Positions 48,201 through 60,105 of a stretch of DNA of 64,000 nucleotides are shown here, piece after piece. Positions within the stretch are counted from its first letter, which is position 1. Each line of letters opens with the position of its first letter. Under the pieces are notes generated by a model, which saw only the letters and a program-made list of their open reading frames with translations, was not told the DNA's origin and made no database searches. Position numbers and translations under genes: made by a program. Origin of the DNA: Polyporus tsugae (lineage: Eukaryota; Basidiomycota; Agaricomycetes; Polyporales; Polyporaceae); contig JAHRBS010000010.1 in NCBI GenBank assembly GCA_024305745.1, positions 2,983,501-3,047,500 on the forward strand, written 5' to 3'.

Positions 48201-48848
48201 TAGTTCGAAGAGTTGGTCGACCAGTTCATTCCGTCCGGTCGCAATTGGCGTGGCTGGGTCAAGGTCGCGTTCCAACAGCCATTGGTTCCCGTGTTTCCTG
48301 TCGCGCGCGAACTCATCACGAAGACAAAATGGATCGCGGCCAACAAGAAAGACACTCCTCACAACGACCGACCCTCTCGCCCGAATACACCGAAGTTGCT
48401 CAAAACCAGTCGGCCTGCACCGTCCTCTGGCGACCCTCCTCGTCGATCGACGGAGACACCCCGGAAGTCGAGAGATAACGCAACGATGATCCTGACAGAT
48501 CCGACATTCATTACCAGTGAACCCCAGTTGATGAGCGAGGGAACGATTCAGCCGAAGCGGGAGGGTGTGCGCAAACGGGCGATGAGTTTATTCCGACGGA
48601 AACACCGCCATGGCCACACTGAGAGCTCCGATACTTTGGAAGTCAGTGATAGCGTTTCTAGCGTAGGTGCTCTACATGGTTGTGGTAGTTGGGCAGGTAC
48701 TGATCAATCATTGTCGTGCACAGAGCATATCGTCGTCGCAGACAGCAAGCACTGTAGATTCAACGGACAGCCAGCAATAACATTATTTTTTTACGGTACA
48801 ATGCTAGGATGTACATATACTGGGTCACTACGTAATCGCCCTGTGTAA
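39241..48848 (+). CDS. FMP27: Fmp27/Hobbit/SABRE bridge-like lipid-transfer protein
   Basis: This giant protein, roughly 2,700 residues, belongs to the family that forms hydrophobic tubes moving lipids between ER and plasma membrane or mitochondria. An N-terminal membrane anchor (LLATLLIWAVRILTISLLF) is followed by repeats rich in beta strands. Conserved Fmp27 stretches include FHWRLKVLFKGEVHFHLKGS, RDPYKLDGHGAGFALCWKGK, FRSDFIHMSISLTSGLRKTS, PRFTYFKQDDD, FGAEDTHVCFIGKEP and FEELVDQFIPSGRNWRGWVK. Early exons: 39241-40093, 40145-40491, 40672-43824, 43883-43949, 44002-44149, then about ten more to 48 kb. The third exon is 3.15 kb without an intron. The C-terminal 200 residues are disordered and basic. 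The last exon may be spliced once more after about 48660, so the end is uncertain. Confidence 0.92.
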
Positions 48849-49104
48849 TTTACTGTAGTCCCTCGCTTTAAATCAATCAGCTTTCAATTCCAAATTTTCG
48901 TCTCGGGACCGGATCCGGGCATTTGGCGAGGAACGTTTGGGTGGGCGGGGCCGAGTGGATGAGGTCATAGTGGGTCGGACCCTATCCTGCTTTCTGCACT
49001 ATGCTCACTCACTGCTCACTGCCATCCGCTCCTTGGCCCCTGTTTGGAGCTTTCTCATCCTCTCTCTCTCCCCCCATCCTCACCTTCTTGGCTAGCTGCC
49101 GCTG

Positions 49105-51541
49105 ATGCCCTCTGTTCGCGTGAAGAAAGGCTATCGCAACCTCGATAGCTTCTCCAACGATGGTCAACCCCGTTCCAGGTCGCTGTCCGCCCCTCAGGCC
49201 GATCTCACGCAGGACTTCGAGATGGTCGCGACGCCCCATCCACCTGGGAGATCATGGTCCAGCGGTAGCGCGAGGGCGGAGACCAAGCTGGCAAGCAGGC
49301 CGCGTGCACATAGCAAGGTCTCCAGCCACATCTTGTCGAGACGCCATCGACCTTCAGTGTCATCTATTTCCGAGACTCCTACCGCGGGCCCTTCTCATCT
49401 CGCGCACAACAGCGCAGGCGCAACACATCGGCATCCCCACTCCCTCCTGCGACGCCATGAGGATGCGTACTTGGCCGAAGGACAGCAGGCTGACCTTCGT
49501 GTCCCGAACAACGGTCGCGGAGATTTGGACGGTAGTCAGATCAACCTCGCCCTGCGACAACTCGAGGGAGAGGATTTTGACCGGCAGGACTCAGCGGATG
49601 AACATCACCATGATGATATTGTAGAACATCTGGACGTGATAGGTGCGTCGCCTAAACTGTCGATACCCACCATGACCTGACAGCTCAATTCAAGATCCCC
49701 AAATTTCGACCGTATGTACCCTGACGAACGCCGCGAATGCCATTGTAGTGTGCGCTCTGTCTATCCCCTCTGTCGTCGTTCGCTCCTGACCCCGTCGCTC
49801 ACCTGTCTAGACCTCCCTTGTCCTTCTACTCGAGGAAACCGGTCGTTGTTCTACCACAGCCGAGTAAGAAGAGCAAAACGCAGGACGATGCAGAGAAGAG
49901 CTCGGACACTGCACAGGAAAATCTCTCCGAGGATGCTCTCGACCAGCACATCGAAGACGTGTTGAGCAAGCGCGCCAAGTTCCGGAGAATGATGGCGGGT
50001 GTATGGTCTTTCTTGAAAACCCGTAAGTCAGATTCTGCTACCATAGCGGAGACCATGCTGACTTGGACTCGATAGCGCTTGGGGTGAGTTCCATTTCCGT
50101 TCTATTCTACCGGGCCGTATTCATGTGCGGCATTGAAGATCGCTACCGCCATATATGGTTTCCTCGTCGGTAGGTTCCCATTCAGTTTAATACCCTGGTG
50201 TTCTCAACTGATAGCCACGCATTCAGTATTCTGGGGCACCTCAATTGTTGTCTTTCTCATACCAATCATCGATTTGCACAATGACCTTCAACAAGGTTAT
50301 TGGGTCGAGCTCTCACAGCAAATTGAAACGGGTATGCTTGTCACATGGGCGTCTTGAACTTTTAGATCTGAGACTTTCCTAGGTCTTTTTACCATCCCGA
50401 GTATTGGATTCATTCCTTTCCGTGTCATGGATACGTACCGTATGTACTTGTCCCGCTTGATATAAGCGGTTTCCCTGACCACTTTTTCTCTAGGTATATG
50501 CAAGATCTGGCGTTACAAGCGCAAGATTGCTTGGGTGCGAGGGAGAGCAGGGCTGCTCGAGCTGTATGATCCGGACGACCTTCCGGACCCTGTGTACGAC
50601 AAGAACCACGTACAGGTATTGACGGAGAAGGAACAAATAGACTTGCATTATCGTGAGTTTCTTGTCGCATGCTATATAACCCCCCTTTCACGAAAATCGT
50701 TACAGAACAGCACCAGTTCATGAAGTCCCAGACATGGTATCGACCACACGGCACACAAACCCATCGAGTAAGTCTAGTCTAGCAAATTTTCGATAGATAT
50801 ACCGACCAACCGTTATCCCCTGCAGGCCTTTCCTATCACGTAAGAGCTTGTCTCGAATTCCGCAAGGATACCCACTGACGCGACTGGTAGGATGGCACTA
50901 TGGATATGCATCTGCAACGACCTCAATTCAATCTTTCAATGTATTCTCAGTGGCACCATGTGGGGTCTCGATCGGTAAGCCTGTTCTCCGGCAGCAGAAG
51001 CGTGTCCCATCAAGAGACTGAAACCGCGCAATAATAGCTTCGAACGGCCGGCTTGGACGACAGCGACTACGCTACCCGCAGCATTCGTACGTATCATCGT
51101 CTTCTCTCCTGTTCGTCTGAGCCAGGCGTAGCTGACGCACATACACAGGTTGCCGGCATCATCGCCGGCGTGCTCATTTACTTGGGCGGTCGTAAGACCC
51201 GGAGGACGAAGCAGGTCGAGGATCGTCTCCGCCTCGCGCTAGAGATGGAGGGCGATGCCGACAAGGCGAAACGTATTGACTCGGACACGCCCACCCCCGT
51301 CGGAGTCGCGGTCGAAGCCCCTTCGAGTCCCACAGGCTCGCTCTTGGCCGAGACGGCTTTGAAGATCACCTCGGCGTCTGCATCGGAAAACAACTTGGCT
51401 CCTATGCCAATCGACCACACCAATGGAGGTTGTACAGCGCCCATACCCGAGGAGCTGTCGCAGCCTGCTAGACGTAAGAGGTCTACCGGTTCTCTGCGGT
51501 TTGCAGACGAGATGGTAGTTCCACACGTGCATGATCTTTAA
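49105..51541 (+). CDS. DUF2985-like fungal membrane protein
   Basis: About 600 residues in roughly 13 exons. A Ser/Arg-rich N-terminal 190 residues and a linker (FYSRKPVVVLPQPSKK) precede the DUF2985-like core: KRAKFRRMMAGVWSFLKT, then PLGIATAIYGFLVVFWG with hydrophobic VVFLIPIIDL, FTIPSIGFIPFRVMDTYR, and ICKIWRYKRKIAWVRGRAGL followed by LLELYDPDDLPDP. Later helices include the segment LWICICNDLNSIFQCILSG and VAGIIAGVLIYLGGRKTRR before a polar tail. The function of the family is unknown. An 8-base exon (50076-50083) joins the two halves of the FLKTPLGIATAIYG motif. The DUF name is from memory; membrane character is clear. Confidence 0.85.
50076..50083 (+). other. 8-base internal microexon
   Basis: CGCTTGGG lies between an ATAG acceptor and a GTGAGT donor. 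The previous exon ends AAA ACC C at 50022 (donor GTAAGT) and the next begins ATC GCT at 50139. Including the eight bases gives Lys-Thr-Pro-Leu-Gly-Ile-Ala-Thr, matching the family pattern FLKTPxGIxxAIYGFLV. Skipping them would shift the frame. Confidence 0.82.
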
Positions 51542-52320
51542 ATTGGTGACTGGGACACGTTGGGCGCAACTCCGCGATCTATGGTGGTGAAGCATATCTA
51601 TTTATCCTTATACCATACACGATGCTTCCGGTATCACGGACAGTACGGTTTGCTTTCTGTACTTGTGCGCTTTTTATCTACACACAAGCCTCTTACTGTT
51701 GTTGTACATGTATACCCTCTCTACGGTCGCGCTCTACTACCTCCAGTACTAGTGCACCAGTAATACACAACCCTTACGATGCCCACACACAGAGTAGGAC
51801 ATCATGAACCATCAATATCATGAGAGCGATACTATTGCGTTACGAATACATGCTCGTCATCGTGATAATATACATGAGTGCCGTTGAAAGCACTTTTGAG
51901 GATTGTTGAAATCCGCCCGTAATACACACAGCTACAACACCAAAACTGTCCAGCATAGAAACCAAAGAGACTGAAGCCATCCGCCGGAGCGGGACATGGC
52001 CTGGTCCCAGTGCGCCTACGCGCGGCCAGCCGCGCCGACAGACGTTCGCCCGAGTCCGACGCCGCAGTCCGAGAGCGACGGTACGGTGAACGGGGGTTCG
52101 GGAGCGTCGAGATTGACGTCGGCGCAGACTCAAGAAGACCGCGGGTGCGGCGCCGGCACCCATACGGCTACACGTTTTCTGCTTATCATCCACACCACTG
52201 CACGACAACTGGGCCGATACCGCAGGACACCTCGTTGAGAGTGCGCTGATAAGTTACTGGTAAACCGTAACGCGGGCGCTGTTGAAGCGCGAGGCGGGGC
52301 GCGTACGCCCGCAACGCCGT
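51542..52320. other. Convergent intergenic region
   Basis: About 780 bases between convergent genes, mainly AT-richer UTR-like sequence and then a GC-rich stretch before the MET6 stop. No supported gene. Confidence 0.5.
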
Positions 52321-54831
52321 CTACACGTGCGTCTGGCGGGCCCAGCGGGCAGCGTTGACGAGGTTCACGAGCGACGCCTCGGTCTCCTTCCAGCCGCGGG
52401 TCTTGAGACCGCAGTCGGGGTTCACGATGAGGAGGTCAACGGGGAGGGTGGCGAGCATCGCTGTGAGGCGCTCCTTGATCTCGTCCTCAGAGGGAACACG
52501 AGGCGAGTGGATGTCGTAGACACCAGGGCCGATCTGGTTCGAGTACCCGTAGTGCTTGAAGGTGTTGAGGAGCTTGAGGTCGCTCTTCGACGCCTCGATA
52601 GAGATGACGTCGGCGTCAAGCGCCTGGATGGAGGGGAAGATGTCGTCAAAGTCGGAGTAGCAGAAGTGAGAGTGGGTCTGGAGCGCGTCAGAGACACCGG
52701 CGGTCGCGAGCTTGAACGACGGGAGCGCCCAGTCGAGGTACGCCTGCCAGTCCGCCTTGCGGAGAGGAAGACCCTCACGGAGAGCGGGCTCGTCGACCTG
52801 GACGGCCTTGATGCCGGCCTTCTCGAGGTCAACAACCTCATCGCGGAGCGCAAGCGCAAGCTGCTTGCACTGGAGCTCACGCGAGACGTCCGCACGAGGG
52901 AACGACCAGTTGAGGATCGTAACAGGGCCAGTAAGCATACCCTTCATGGGCTTGCTGGTGAGGCTCTGAGCGTAGCTGCTCCAGCGGACGGTGACGGGCT
53001 TGGGGCGGCTGACGTCGGAGACGAGGATAGGGGGTCGAACGTAACGGGAGCCGTAAGACTGCACCCACGCGTTCTGGGTGAAGACGAAGCCCTCGAACTG
53101 CTCGCCGAAGTATTGAACCATGTCGTTGCGCTCGGGCTCACCGTGGACGAGGAGGTCGAGGCCGATGCGCTCCTGGAAGCGGACGACGCTCTCAATTTCC
53201 TTCTCAATGAACGTCTGGTACTCGGCCTCAGTGATCTCCTTCTTGTTGAACTTGGCACGGGCCTGGCGAATCTCCTTGGTCTGGGGGAAAGAACCGATCG
53301 TGGTCGTGGGGAACTTGGGGAGTTGAAGCTGCTTCTGCTGAATCTCCTTGCGGACGGAGAAGGGGCTCTTGCGCTCGAACATGTCGGGAGTGATGGCAGC
53401 AACACGGCTACGAACGGTCGCATCCGAGTTGCGCTCGAACTCGCGACGCTTAGCGATAGAAACACGGTTCGCCTCGACAGCCTCAGCGACCTTGGCGTCC
53501 TGAGAGCCAGAAAGAGAAGCGGCGATGACAGCGACCTCAGACGCCTTCTCGAGGGCGAATGAGAACCAGTCCTTCTGCTCAGGAGTGAGCTTGTCCTCGG
53601 CCGCGAGGGTGACAGGAGTGTGGAGGAGAGACGAAGAGGAGGCGATGATGACACGGTCCTGGCCAAGGACATCAACGGCCTTCTGACCGAACTTGAGAGC
53701 AGCCTGGAAGTCGGTCTTCCAGATGTTACGGCCAGAGACGACACCAAGGGAAAGGACGAGGTTGGTGGGCTTCACGGCAGCAATCACCTCGTCGAGCTGT
53801 TCAGGAGCACGGTCAAGGTCGATGTGGAGACCAGCGACCGGAAGCTTGGCAACAAAGGTGACGTTCGAGTCAAGGCGGCCGTAGTAGCTCGCAAGTATGA
53901 GCTTGGGCGAGACAGGGGCGAGTTCAGCGTAAGCTGACGCGAACTGCTTCTCGTAGAGAGATGCCTGGTCGAGAACAAGGACGGGCTCGTCGATCTGAAC
54001 AGACTCAGCACCGGCCTCCTTGAGGGCAGCAAGGAGCTGCTTGTAAACAGGGATGAGCTTGGGGAGAAGGGAAATGGGCTGGAAGCCGGCGCTGGCCTCT
54101 TTGGCAGGCTTGCCGAGGGCGAGGAAAGTGATGGGCCCGACGATTACAGGACGAGTTTCAACTCCCAGGTCCTTAGCCTCGCGGTACTCCTCAAGAGCCT
54201 TGTTGAAGTTGAGCTTGAAGTCAGTCTCCGCGGAGAGCTCAGGAACGACAAAGTGGTAGTTTGAGTCGAACCTGTGGATATCAAATGATAATAAGAATGA
54301 CGACATTCCGTGCAATGCGTAGATGAAACGTCGAGTGATGACGCGATATCGTACCATTTTTTCATCTCACAAGCAGGGACATCAACGCCCTCCGCTTGGC
54401 GACCACGACCCATGGCGAAGTAGACATCGAGGGGCGAGAGGCCCTTGCCCAGGTAACGCTTGGGGATGACGTTGAACGCAGCAGAATGGTCAAGGATGTG
54501 GTCATAAAGGGTGAAGTCACCGCTAGAATAATTCAGCCGTTAATCCTGGTGAGATCTAGAGATCTGGTGGATGAGATGGACATACCTGGGGATGAGGTTC
54601 ACACCACGGTCCTTGAGGCTGGTCCAGCTAGCCTTCTTGACATCAGCGGCAGCCTTTGTAAGCTCATCCGCAGATAGCTTGCCGGCCCAGTAGGCCTCAA
54701 CAGCTTTCTTAACCTCGCGGTTGGCACCTGTGGGAGTACAGATCGGCGGATGAATAACATTGATGGGGATCATAGGGCGGTCAGGTGAACATACCGATGC
54801 GGGGGAAACCGAGGACGCTGGAGAGAACCAT
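52321..54831 (-). CDS. MET6: Cobalamin-independent methionine synthase
   Basis: Transfers a methyl group from 5-methyl-tetrahydropteroyltri-glutamate to homocysteine. Four exons (54795-54831, 54586-54727, 54355-54522, 52321-54271) encode 765 residues, the usual length. The start is MVLSSVLGFPRIGANREVKK. The N-terminal half includes RYLGKGLSPLDVYFAMGRG and ESVQIDEPVLVLD. The catalytic half has TTTIGSFPQTKEIRQAR, GLDLLVHGEPERNDMVQYFG, MLTGPVTILNWSFPRADVSR and VQVDEPALREGLPLRKADW. Zinc ligands are the His and Cys in THSHFCYSDF, the Glu following IEASKSD, and the Cys in VNPDCGLKTR. Codon bias is strong, which creates long antisense open frames, and suggests high expression. Confidence 0.98.
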
Positions 54832-55425
54832 GGAGAATGGACGGATGGGGAGAGAGGGAATGGTGGAGGAGGGATGAGGGGAGGATGGAGGGAGATGAGG
54901 GTATTTGAGGAATTTTGCGGATGGCGTGAGCGCTCTGAATTACATAAATGGGCTGGATGGTCCTCGATCAGGCAATCGTCCGCCTTATCGATGTTGGTCG
55001 ACGTGCGTCTCCGCGTGCAAGCCGTCCTCACCGAACGTGTCGCAGAGGCCTGTGCAATGTTATCACACAGAACGGCGAATCTGCGCACGGCCTCTATGAT
55101 TCATACTTCGAGATATAAGTCAACAATTGTCTAGGATCTCCACTCCCACGTTTCTCGCTACCGTTGAGCTCCGTCGAGTCGGTACCGGCTCCTATCGTTT
55201 TGATTCGCCACCAACGTGAAATGAAATGGGAAGCCTAAGTCACGAAACGTATTATACACGTTCACATAAAATGGCATCGATATATGTAGCCTCGGGCCTG
55301 AGACCCATGTATTAACGGTCCCTTCCGAACTTCGACGCTTCATTCCCGCTTCCATGTGTTCTAGAGTAACCTATACAACATGTGCTCTCGACCGTGCGCA
55401 GCCGACGACAACAGGTGACGGCAGA

Positions 55426-55447
55426 TGTTTAAATCTTGTTTAAATCT
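55426..55447. repeat. Tandem pair of TGTTTAAATCT
   Basis: Two exact 11-base copies in direct succession in the MET6/dehydrogenase intergenic region. Confidence 0.8.
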
Positions 55448-55569
55448 GCTAGTATATATGCGGCCCCTCGAATCCTAACCAGGCAGGTCGGTGGCCGAAG
55501 GTCCGAACTCCGTGAAGGGCGCTAGTACTAGATGTGGGCCTTGCAACCAATTGACGCAGGGGCGCGACG

Positions 55570-55590
55570 ACTCAGTACTCAGTACTCAGC
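55570..55590. repeat. Three tandem ACTCAGT units
   Basis: ACTCAGT, ACTCAGT, ACTCAGC in direct succession, about 240 bases upstream of the dehydrogenase start. It could be a regulatory cluster or simple slippage. Confidence 0.75.
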
Positions 55591-55824
55591 AGTGATCGAT
55601 TAATCTCCAACCCTCGTCCGGCTGCCCAGCAGTCTGCAGACGAGGACCGGATGACATTGAGAGGAGTACTGCGATATCGCTATCGACGAATCCCATCGTC
55701 GACACCCCAGTCAGATGAGCCCTGTCCTGACACTCCCCTCCCGGTCCGGACTACCCCGCACTCTCCTCAAATACTCACTTAAGGTCCGTCCACACCCCCA
55801 AGAATCCTCCTTTCCCCCCAAGCC

Positions 55825-57477
55825 ATGTCTAACAACCCCTCTTTCGTGCTCAGGAAGATCGAGGATGTCGTCTTTGAAGACAGACCCATCCCAGACAGTA
55901 TGTTGTCTCCTGACCAACGTACACGATCGTAGTGTTCATATTCTATTTCAAGTCAAGGACGATGAGGCTCTTGTCGTCGTGAAGAAGACTGGCACGTTCA
56001 CGCCATCTGTCGGGATCGCTCTCGTTTGCTAACCCCTATCCAAGGTATTTGCGGTTCCGATGTACACTACCTCGTTGCGGGTCGCATCGGCGACTTTGTC
56101 GTTGAGAACCCAATGGTACGTACACTGTTTATCTACGGACATTTCAGAAGACCTTAATCTTTGTACAGGTTCTTGGTCACGAATCCGCCGGGGTCGTCCA
56201 CAAAGGTACCTAAGCATCGACCGAACATTGTTGCAGGTTTCGCTCTAAATATCCAGCGTCCACATAGTCGGTAGCAGAGTAACTCACCTCAAGCCCGGAG
56301 ACCGTGTCGCGATGGAGCCCGGCGCAACCTGTCGCAAATGCGACGACTGCAAGCGCGGCCGCTACGAGGTATGACCTCTTATACAACATGCCATGGCTCG
56401 GGAGTCCGACGAGTCGATGTTCCCCAGCTTTGCCCAGACATGGTTTTCGCGGCGACACCCCCATACGACGGTACCCTTGCACGGTACTACCCCATCCCCG
56501 CCGACCTCTGCTACAAGCTCCCAGACCACCTCACCCTTGAAGATGGCGCCATGGTTAGTCGACTTCATCTTCCAAAAACTACATACACTACTAGCCTTTG
56601 ACCACCTTCCCACCCTAGATGGAGCCCCTCTCCGTCGGGATCCACTCCGTCGCGAACATCGGCGCCCTCAAGCCCTCCGAGTCCGTCGTCATCTTCGGCG
56701 CGGGCCCCGTCGGCCTCCTCTGCATGGCCGTCGCGCGCGCGCTCGGCGCGTCCCGCGTCATCGCCGTCGACATCGTTCCCTCGCGGCTCGAGTTCGCCAA
56801 GACGTACGCCGCGACGGACACGTACATCCCGCCCGCGTTCCAGGCGGGCGAGTCGCGCATCGCGTACTCGCAGCGCAACGCGAAGCTCATGATGCAGCAA
56901 CTCGGCCTCGAGGAGCGCGGCGCGCGGGGCGTCAACCTCGTCGTCGACGCCTCGGGCGCAGAGGTGTCCATCCAGACCGGCATCTACATCGCCAAGCATG
57001 GCGGTCGGTTCGTCCAGGTGCGCTCATTAGTTCACGTCCACCGTATCCACGAGACCCTCCCTTCGTTCGCGGGATCCCGTGGACGGGACGATCTGCTGAC
57101 ACCCTCCGCGCTGGTCATATGTTTAGGTGGGGATGGGCGCGCCCGAGATCCAGATCCCCATTACGACCCTGCTCGTCAAGGAGATTGACTTCAAGGGCTC
57201 CTTCCGCTACGGCGTAAGTGCCGCTTCAGTTTAGCCTCCGCCGCGCGTGCCGCCTCTGACGATCGGGATTCCTCTCCAGCCTGGCGACTACCAACTCGCG
57301 ATCGCGCTCGTCGCGCAGGGTCGGATCGACCTCAAGCCCCTCGTCACGCATCGCTTCTCGTTCGAGCAGGCCGTTGATGCGTTCCAGACGACGCGCGCAG
57401 GCAAGAGCCCGGACGGCAAGGCGGTCATCAAGGCGGTCATCTCTGGGCCCGACGTCGATCCCGCCGACCTCCTATAG
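55825..57477 (+). CDS. Zinc- and NAD-dependent polyol dehydrogenase (xylitol/sorbitol/L-arabitol type)
   Basis: Medium-chain dehydrogenase of 376 residues. Exons: 55825-55897, 55953-55991, 56045-56115, 56169-56205, 56268-56368, 56428-56553, 56619-57017, 57127-57213, 57280-57477. The catalytic zinc site is ICGSDVHY with GHESAG. The structural zinc lobe has four Cys (ATCRKCDDCKRGRYELC). The Rossmann motif is GAGPVGLL, and Asp in VIAVDIVPSRLEFAK favours NAD+ over NADP+. The family oxidises xylitol to xylulose or sorbitol to fructose in pentose and polyol catabolism; the exact substrate cannot be read here. The second intron has a GC donor. Start MSNNPSFVLRKIEDVVFED is typical. Confidence 0.94.
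55992..56044 (+). other. GC-AG intron in the polyol dehydrogenase gene
   Basis: The donor is GCACGT and the acceptor ATCCAAG (53 bases). Splicing joins AAG ACT G to GT ATT TGC GGT, giving Lys-Thr-Gly-Ile-Cys-Gly-Ser-Asp. This is the invariant start of the catalytic zinc site. No GT donor nearby keeps this frame. Confidence 0.88.
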
Positions 57478-58504
57478 ATCTGGAGTCGGGGAGAGTGCCG
57501 CACACGTTGGATGGCACGACGCGAAAAGGACGCAGACAGACAGACGCGGTGCTCAATACAATGTATGATATCTTTGGATTCCCTCGCGGCTGTCGTTATC
57601 GGTAATTGGCAGCTTGTACTTCGAACGGGACAAAATACATTAATGTAACAATCCGAAGGCGTTTGGTGATTTAGGGCCCGTTCTAAACATAACCTCTAAC
57701 GGTCATGGTATCAGGCACGGATGAGTCCTGAGAGCATTGAAATGGTATTTAGACATTTGTGTATGCGAGTACTTTAGTCTACTACTCTCGCCGCAAGCAC
57801 TATCCGCGATTAGAGACTCAGACATCGAGGTAAAATAAGAGGCAAATGGGTACAAACTGGGAGGGGTAATGCTGTCCTGAAAATACGCGGTGATGAATAA
57901 ACAGCGTCTGGCCAAGGACGAAACGAAGGAGCTCGGGGGGATGAGAAAGACTATGCACGATTATGACGTCGACGACGGATTGGCCGGGAAAAGAAGGTGC
58001 ACGGCAAACCAACGGAAGCCAACACGACCGGTGACGACACTGCCGAGCACCACCGCGAGCATAGCGGTGGCAGCTGCGGTGCGCACCGACCTCTTGTATG
58101 CATGAAGGCTGCCTCCAGTGGGCGACGATCTTGTGCCCCTTCTTCCAGCGGTCCTATGGCCCATAAGCGTAGCATGGTGGGTACTCTATGGAGGGAGGGT
58201 ATACCCATTGCGCCGTGCGCCGTCCTCGCACGAGCCATTGTGCGAGTGGGAATGTACAGTACACGGCTGGTCCCACGCCCCTCCGGGGAGATATGAGCTT
58301 CGAGCGTCGAGCTCTCAGCTCCCCGCGGGAAGCGCATGACGACTGCGTTCGCCCGCAACTCCTCCGTCTAACATGACGTGACGCCTGGTCTCATGCCACC
58401 CTCTCCTGCTCCAACATCTCGGCATCCCTCCCACGGCCCTATGCCCCACACACCCACCGAGCATTCCGCAGGACCTAGCGCGCCACAGTGCAGTAGATGG
58501 CTAG
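57478..58504. other. Convergent intergenic region, about 1 kb
   Basis: 3' UTRs of two convergent genes plus unassigned sequence. Short open frames on both strands have no motifs. Confidence 0.45.
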
Positions 58505-60105
58505 CTAACACACCGTCGATGAAGAAGATGACGCTTCGGATGACGAGCTGCCCAGGCGTTCGTGACCGTCTATTGCAGGCATGAGTCCCGCGGCCGCGAG
58601 CTCGGCCGCGTAGCGCTGCTTTTCTGGTGGTAGCGATGGTGTCGAATAGTTCTCCGCGCGCCTGCGGACGTAGGACGAACTTCGCGCGTGTGGCGTGAAG
58701 GGCAGCGCCTCCTCCTCGTCTTGTTCAGGGGAGAGAAACGCCGGGAGGAAGAAAAGGACGCCGCGCGAGCGCAGACGGCGGCGGCGCGAGCGCGAGGGGG
58801 TTGATGGGGGGTCCTCTTGGCCGAAGACAGCGTCCATGAGACGGTTCCCTACTTGTCGCACGCGTTCGACGACCGAGGTACCGGCGGGCGAGTGGTAGGG
58901 CTCCGCGGCGAGCGAAAGTTCGGAGGGTGTGGGCGAGGTCGAACGAGAGGAGTCGTACAATGGCAGGAGCTGCACGTCCTCCTCGGATGAGGTGGGACTT
59001 GAGAGCGCGATGGCCGAAGGCGGGTGGGTGCTGATACCTGATGCTGGCAGTGCAAACAACCCGAGGTCAAGGTACCATCTGCCATTCCTCTGTGTCCAGC
59101 GCGGGATGAGAACCTCGTACCCACCTATGCGACGGGGCTTTCTGTTCGGAAAAAGGACCAAACGGACGAGGCCAGCGACAAGGACAACCAATCCGATCCA
59201 CATGAGCCCCTTGCCCCATGTCCCCAGGAAGCCTATGAAGGCAGCATCGTCGGCGTGCCAGCTGCTTCCATAGTAGTGGGAGAAGAACGAATGGGGGGCC
59301 TCCCCTGGCTTGGCGTTCTTCCCGTAGAGCGACTTGGGGAGGATGCGAACTTCGCCCCCAGGTCGCTCCGGGGTGGGAGGATGGTTTGAGGTGTATGTTC
59401 CATACTGGGCGGAGAGGAACATGGGGCCGGTGGTGAACATGACGGTGGGGTAGTTGAGGACCCAACTGAAGTCGAACTTCATGAGGTTATGGATGGTCTG
59501 TGCCATGAAAGGATGGTGCTTCTCGGCGAACATGAGGTCGTTGGATACGCCGACAGGTTTGGTCCTGGGGAGAATGACAGGGTAGACCAAGAGGGGGTCC
59601 ATGGGGCGGATGCAACCCATATCGAGGTCCATGTAGACACCGCCATAGTGGTAGAGGACGAAGTAACGGATAGCGTCGGCTCGTTGAATAGGGTATGTGT
59701 ACCCATCGAAGGTGTCGAGGAACCAACTGTAGTGCAGGGCGATGAACTCACGAGCACTGGCATCTGTCCAAAGCATGTACTCGCTATAGGGGTGTGAGGG
59801 GCACTGATAAGGAGAAAGAGGCGGAGTACGCACTAGTCCGGCATCATGTCACGACAATGTTGCGAGAAATTGGCCCAGTTGGGGGGGAGGGTCTCCGACT
59901 TCCATGTCTGGTGGATGATCCGTGGAACTCGTTCTGGGAGGGCGTCGTGGGAGCCGTTGAGGGCAAGTTGGACCTCGTCTTCTGTTATGTAGGCGGCGGA
60001 ATCGATGGAGAGGTAGTAGGAGATGGAAGAGAGGACGACGACGGTGCCAACGAGGACAGTGGCGAGGAGACAGAGGAGGATGTACACAGTCCGTCGTCGA
60101 AACAT
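58505..60105 (-). CDS. GT32 mannosyltransferase (SUR1/CSH1-type, inositol phosphoceramide)
   Basis: Two exons (59834-60105, 58505-59783) encode about 516 residues. A signal-anchor helix (VYILLCLLATVLVGTVVVLSS) is followed by the GT32 domain: VPRIIHQTWKSETLPPNW, ADAIRYFVLYHYGGVYMDLD (DXD motif of metal and nucleotide-sugar binding), PVGVSNDLMFAEKHHPF, TGPMFLS and HSFFSHYYGSSWH. A second helix (MWIGLVVLVAGLVRLVLF) follows, as in Sur1/Csh1, which mannosylate inositol phosphoceramide in the Golgi. A Ser/Pro/Arg-rich tail of about 200 residues extends beyond this helix, longer than yeast Sur1. Lipid substrate is inferred from family layout. Confidence 0.9.

Larger units (their letters stand above)
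54832..55824. promoter_or_regulatory. Divergent region between MET6 and the polyol dehydrogenase gene
   Basis: About 1 kb. It includes the purine-rich (on +) MET6 leader, a doubled TGTTTAAATCT at 55426-55447 and a triple ACTCAGT repeat at 55570-55590. A pyrimidine-rich leader precedes 55825. No gene was seen. Confidence 0.5.

Noticed and set aside
52282..53562. 426-codon open frame on the + strand
   Set aside because: It is exactly antisense to MET6, whose strong codon bias keeps the opposite frame open. The translation is Leu/Val/Arg/Glu-rich without any domain.
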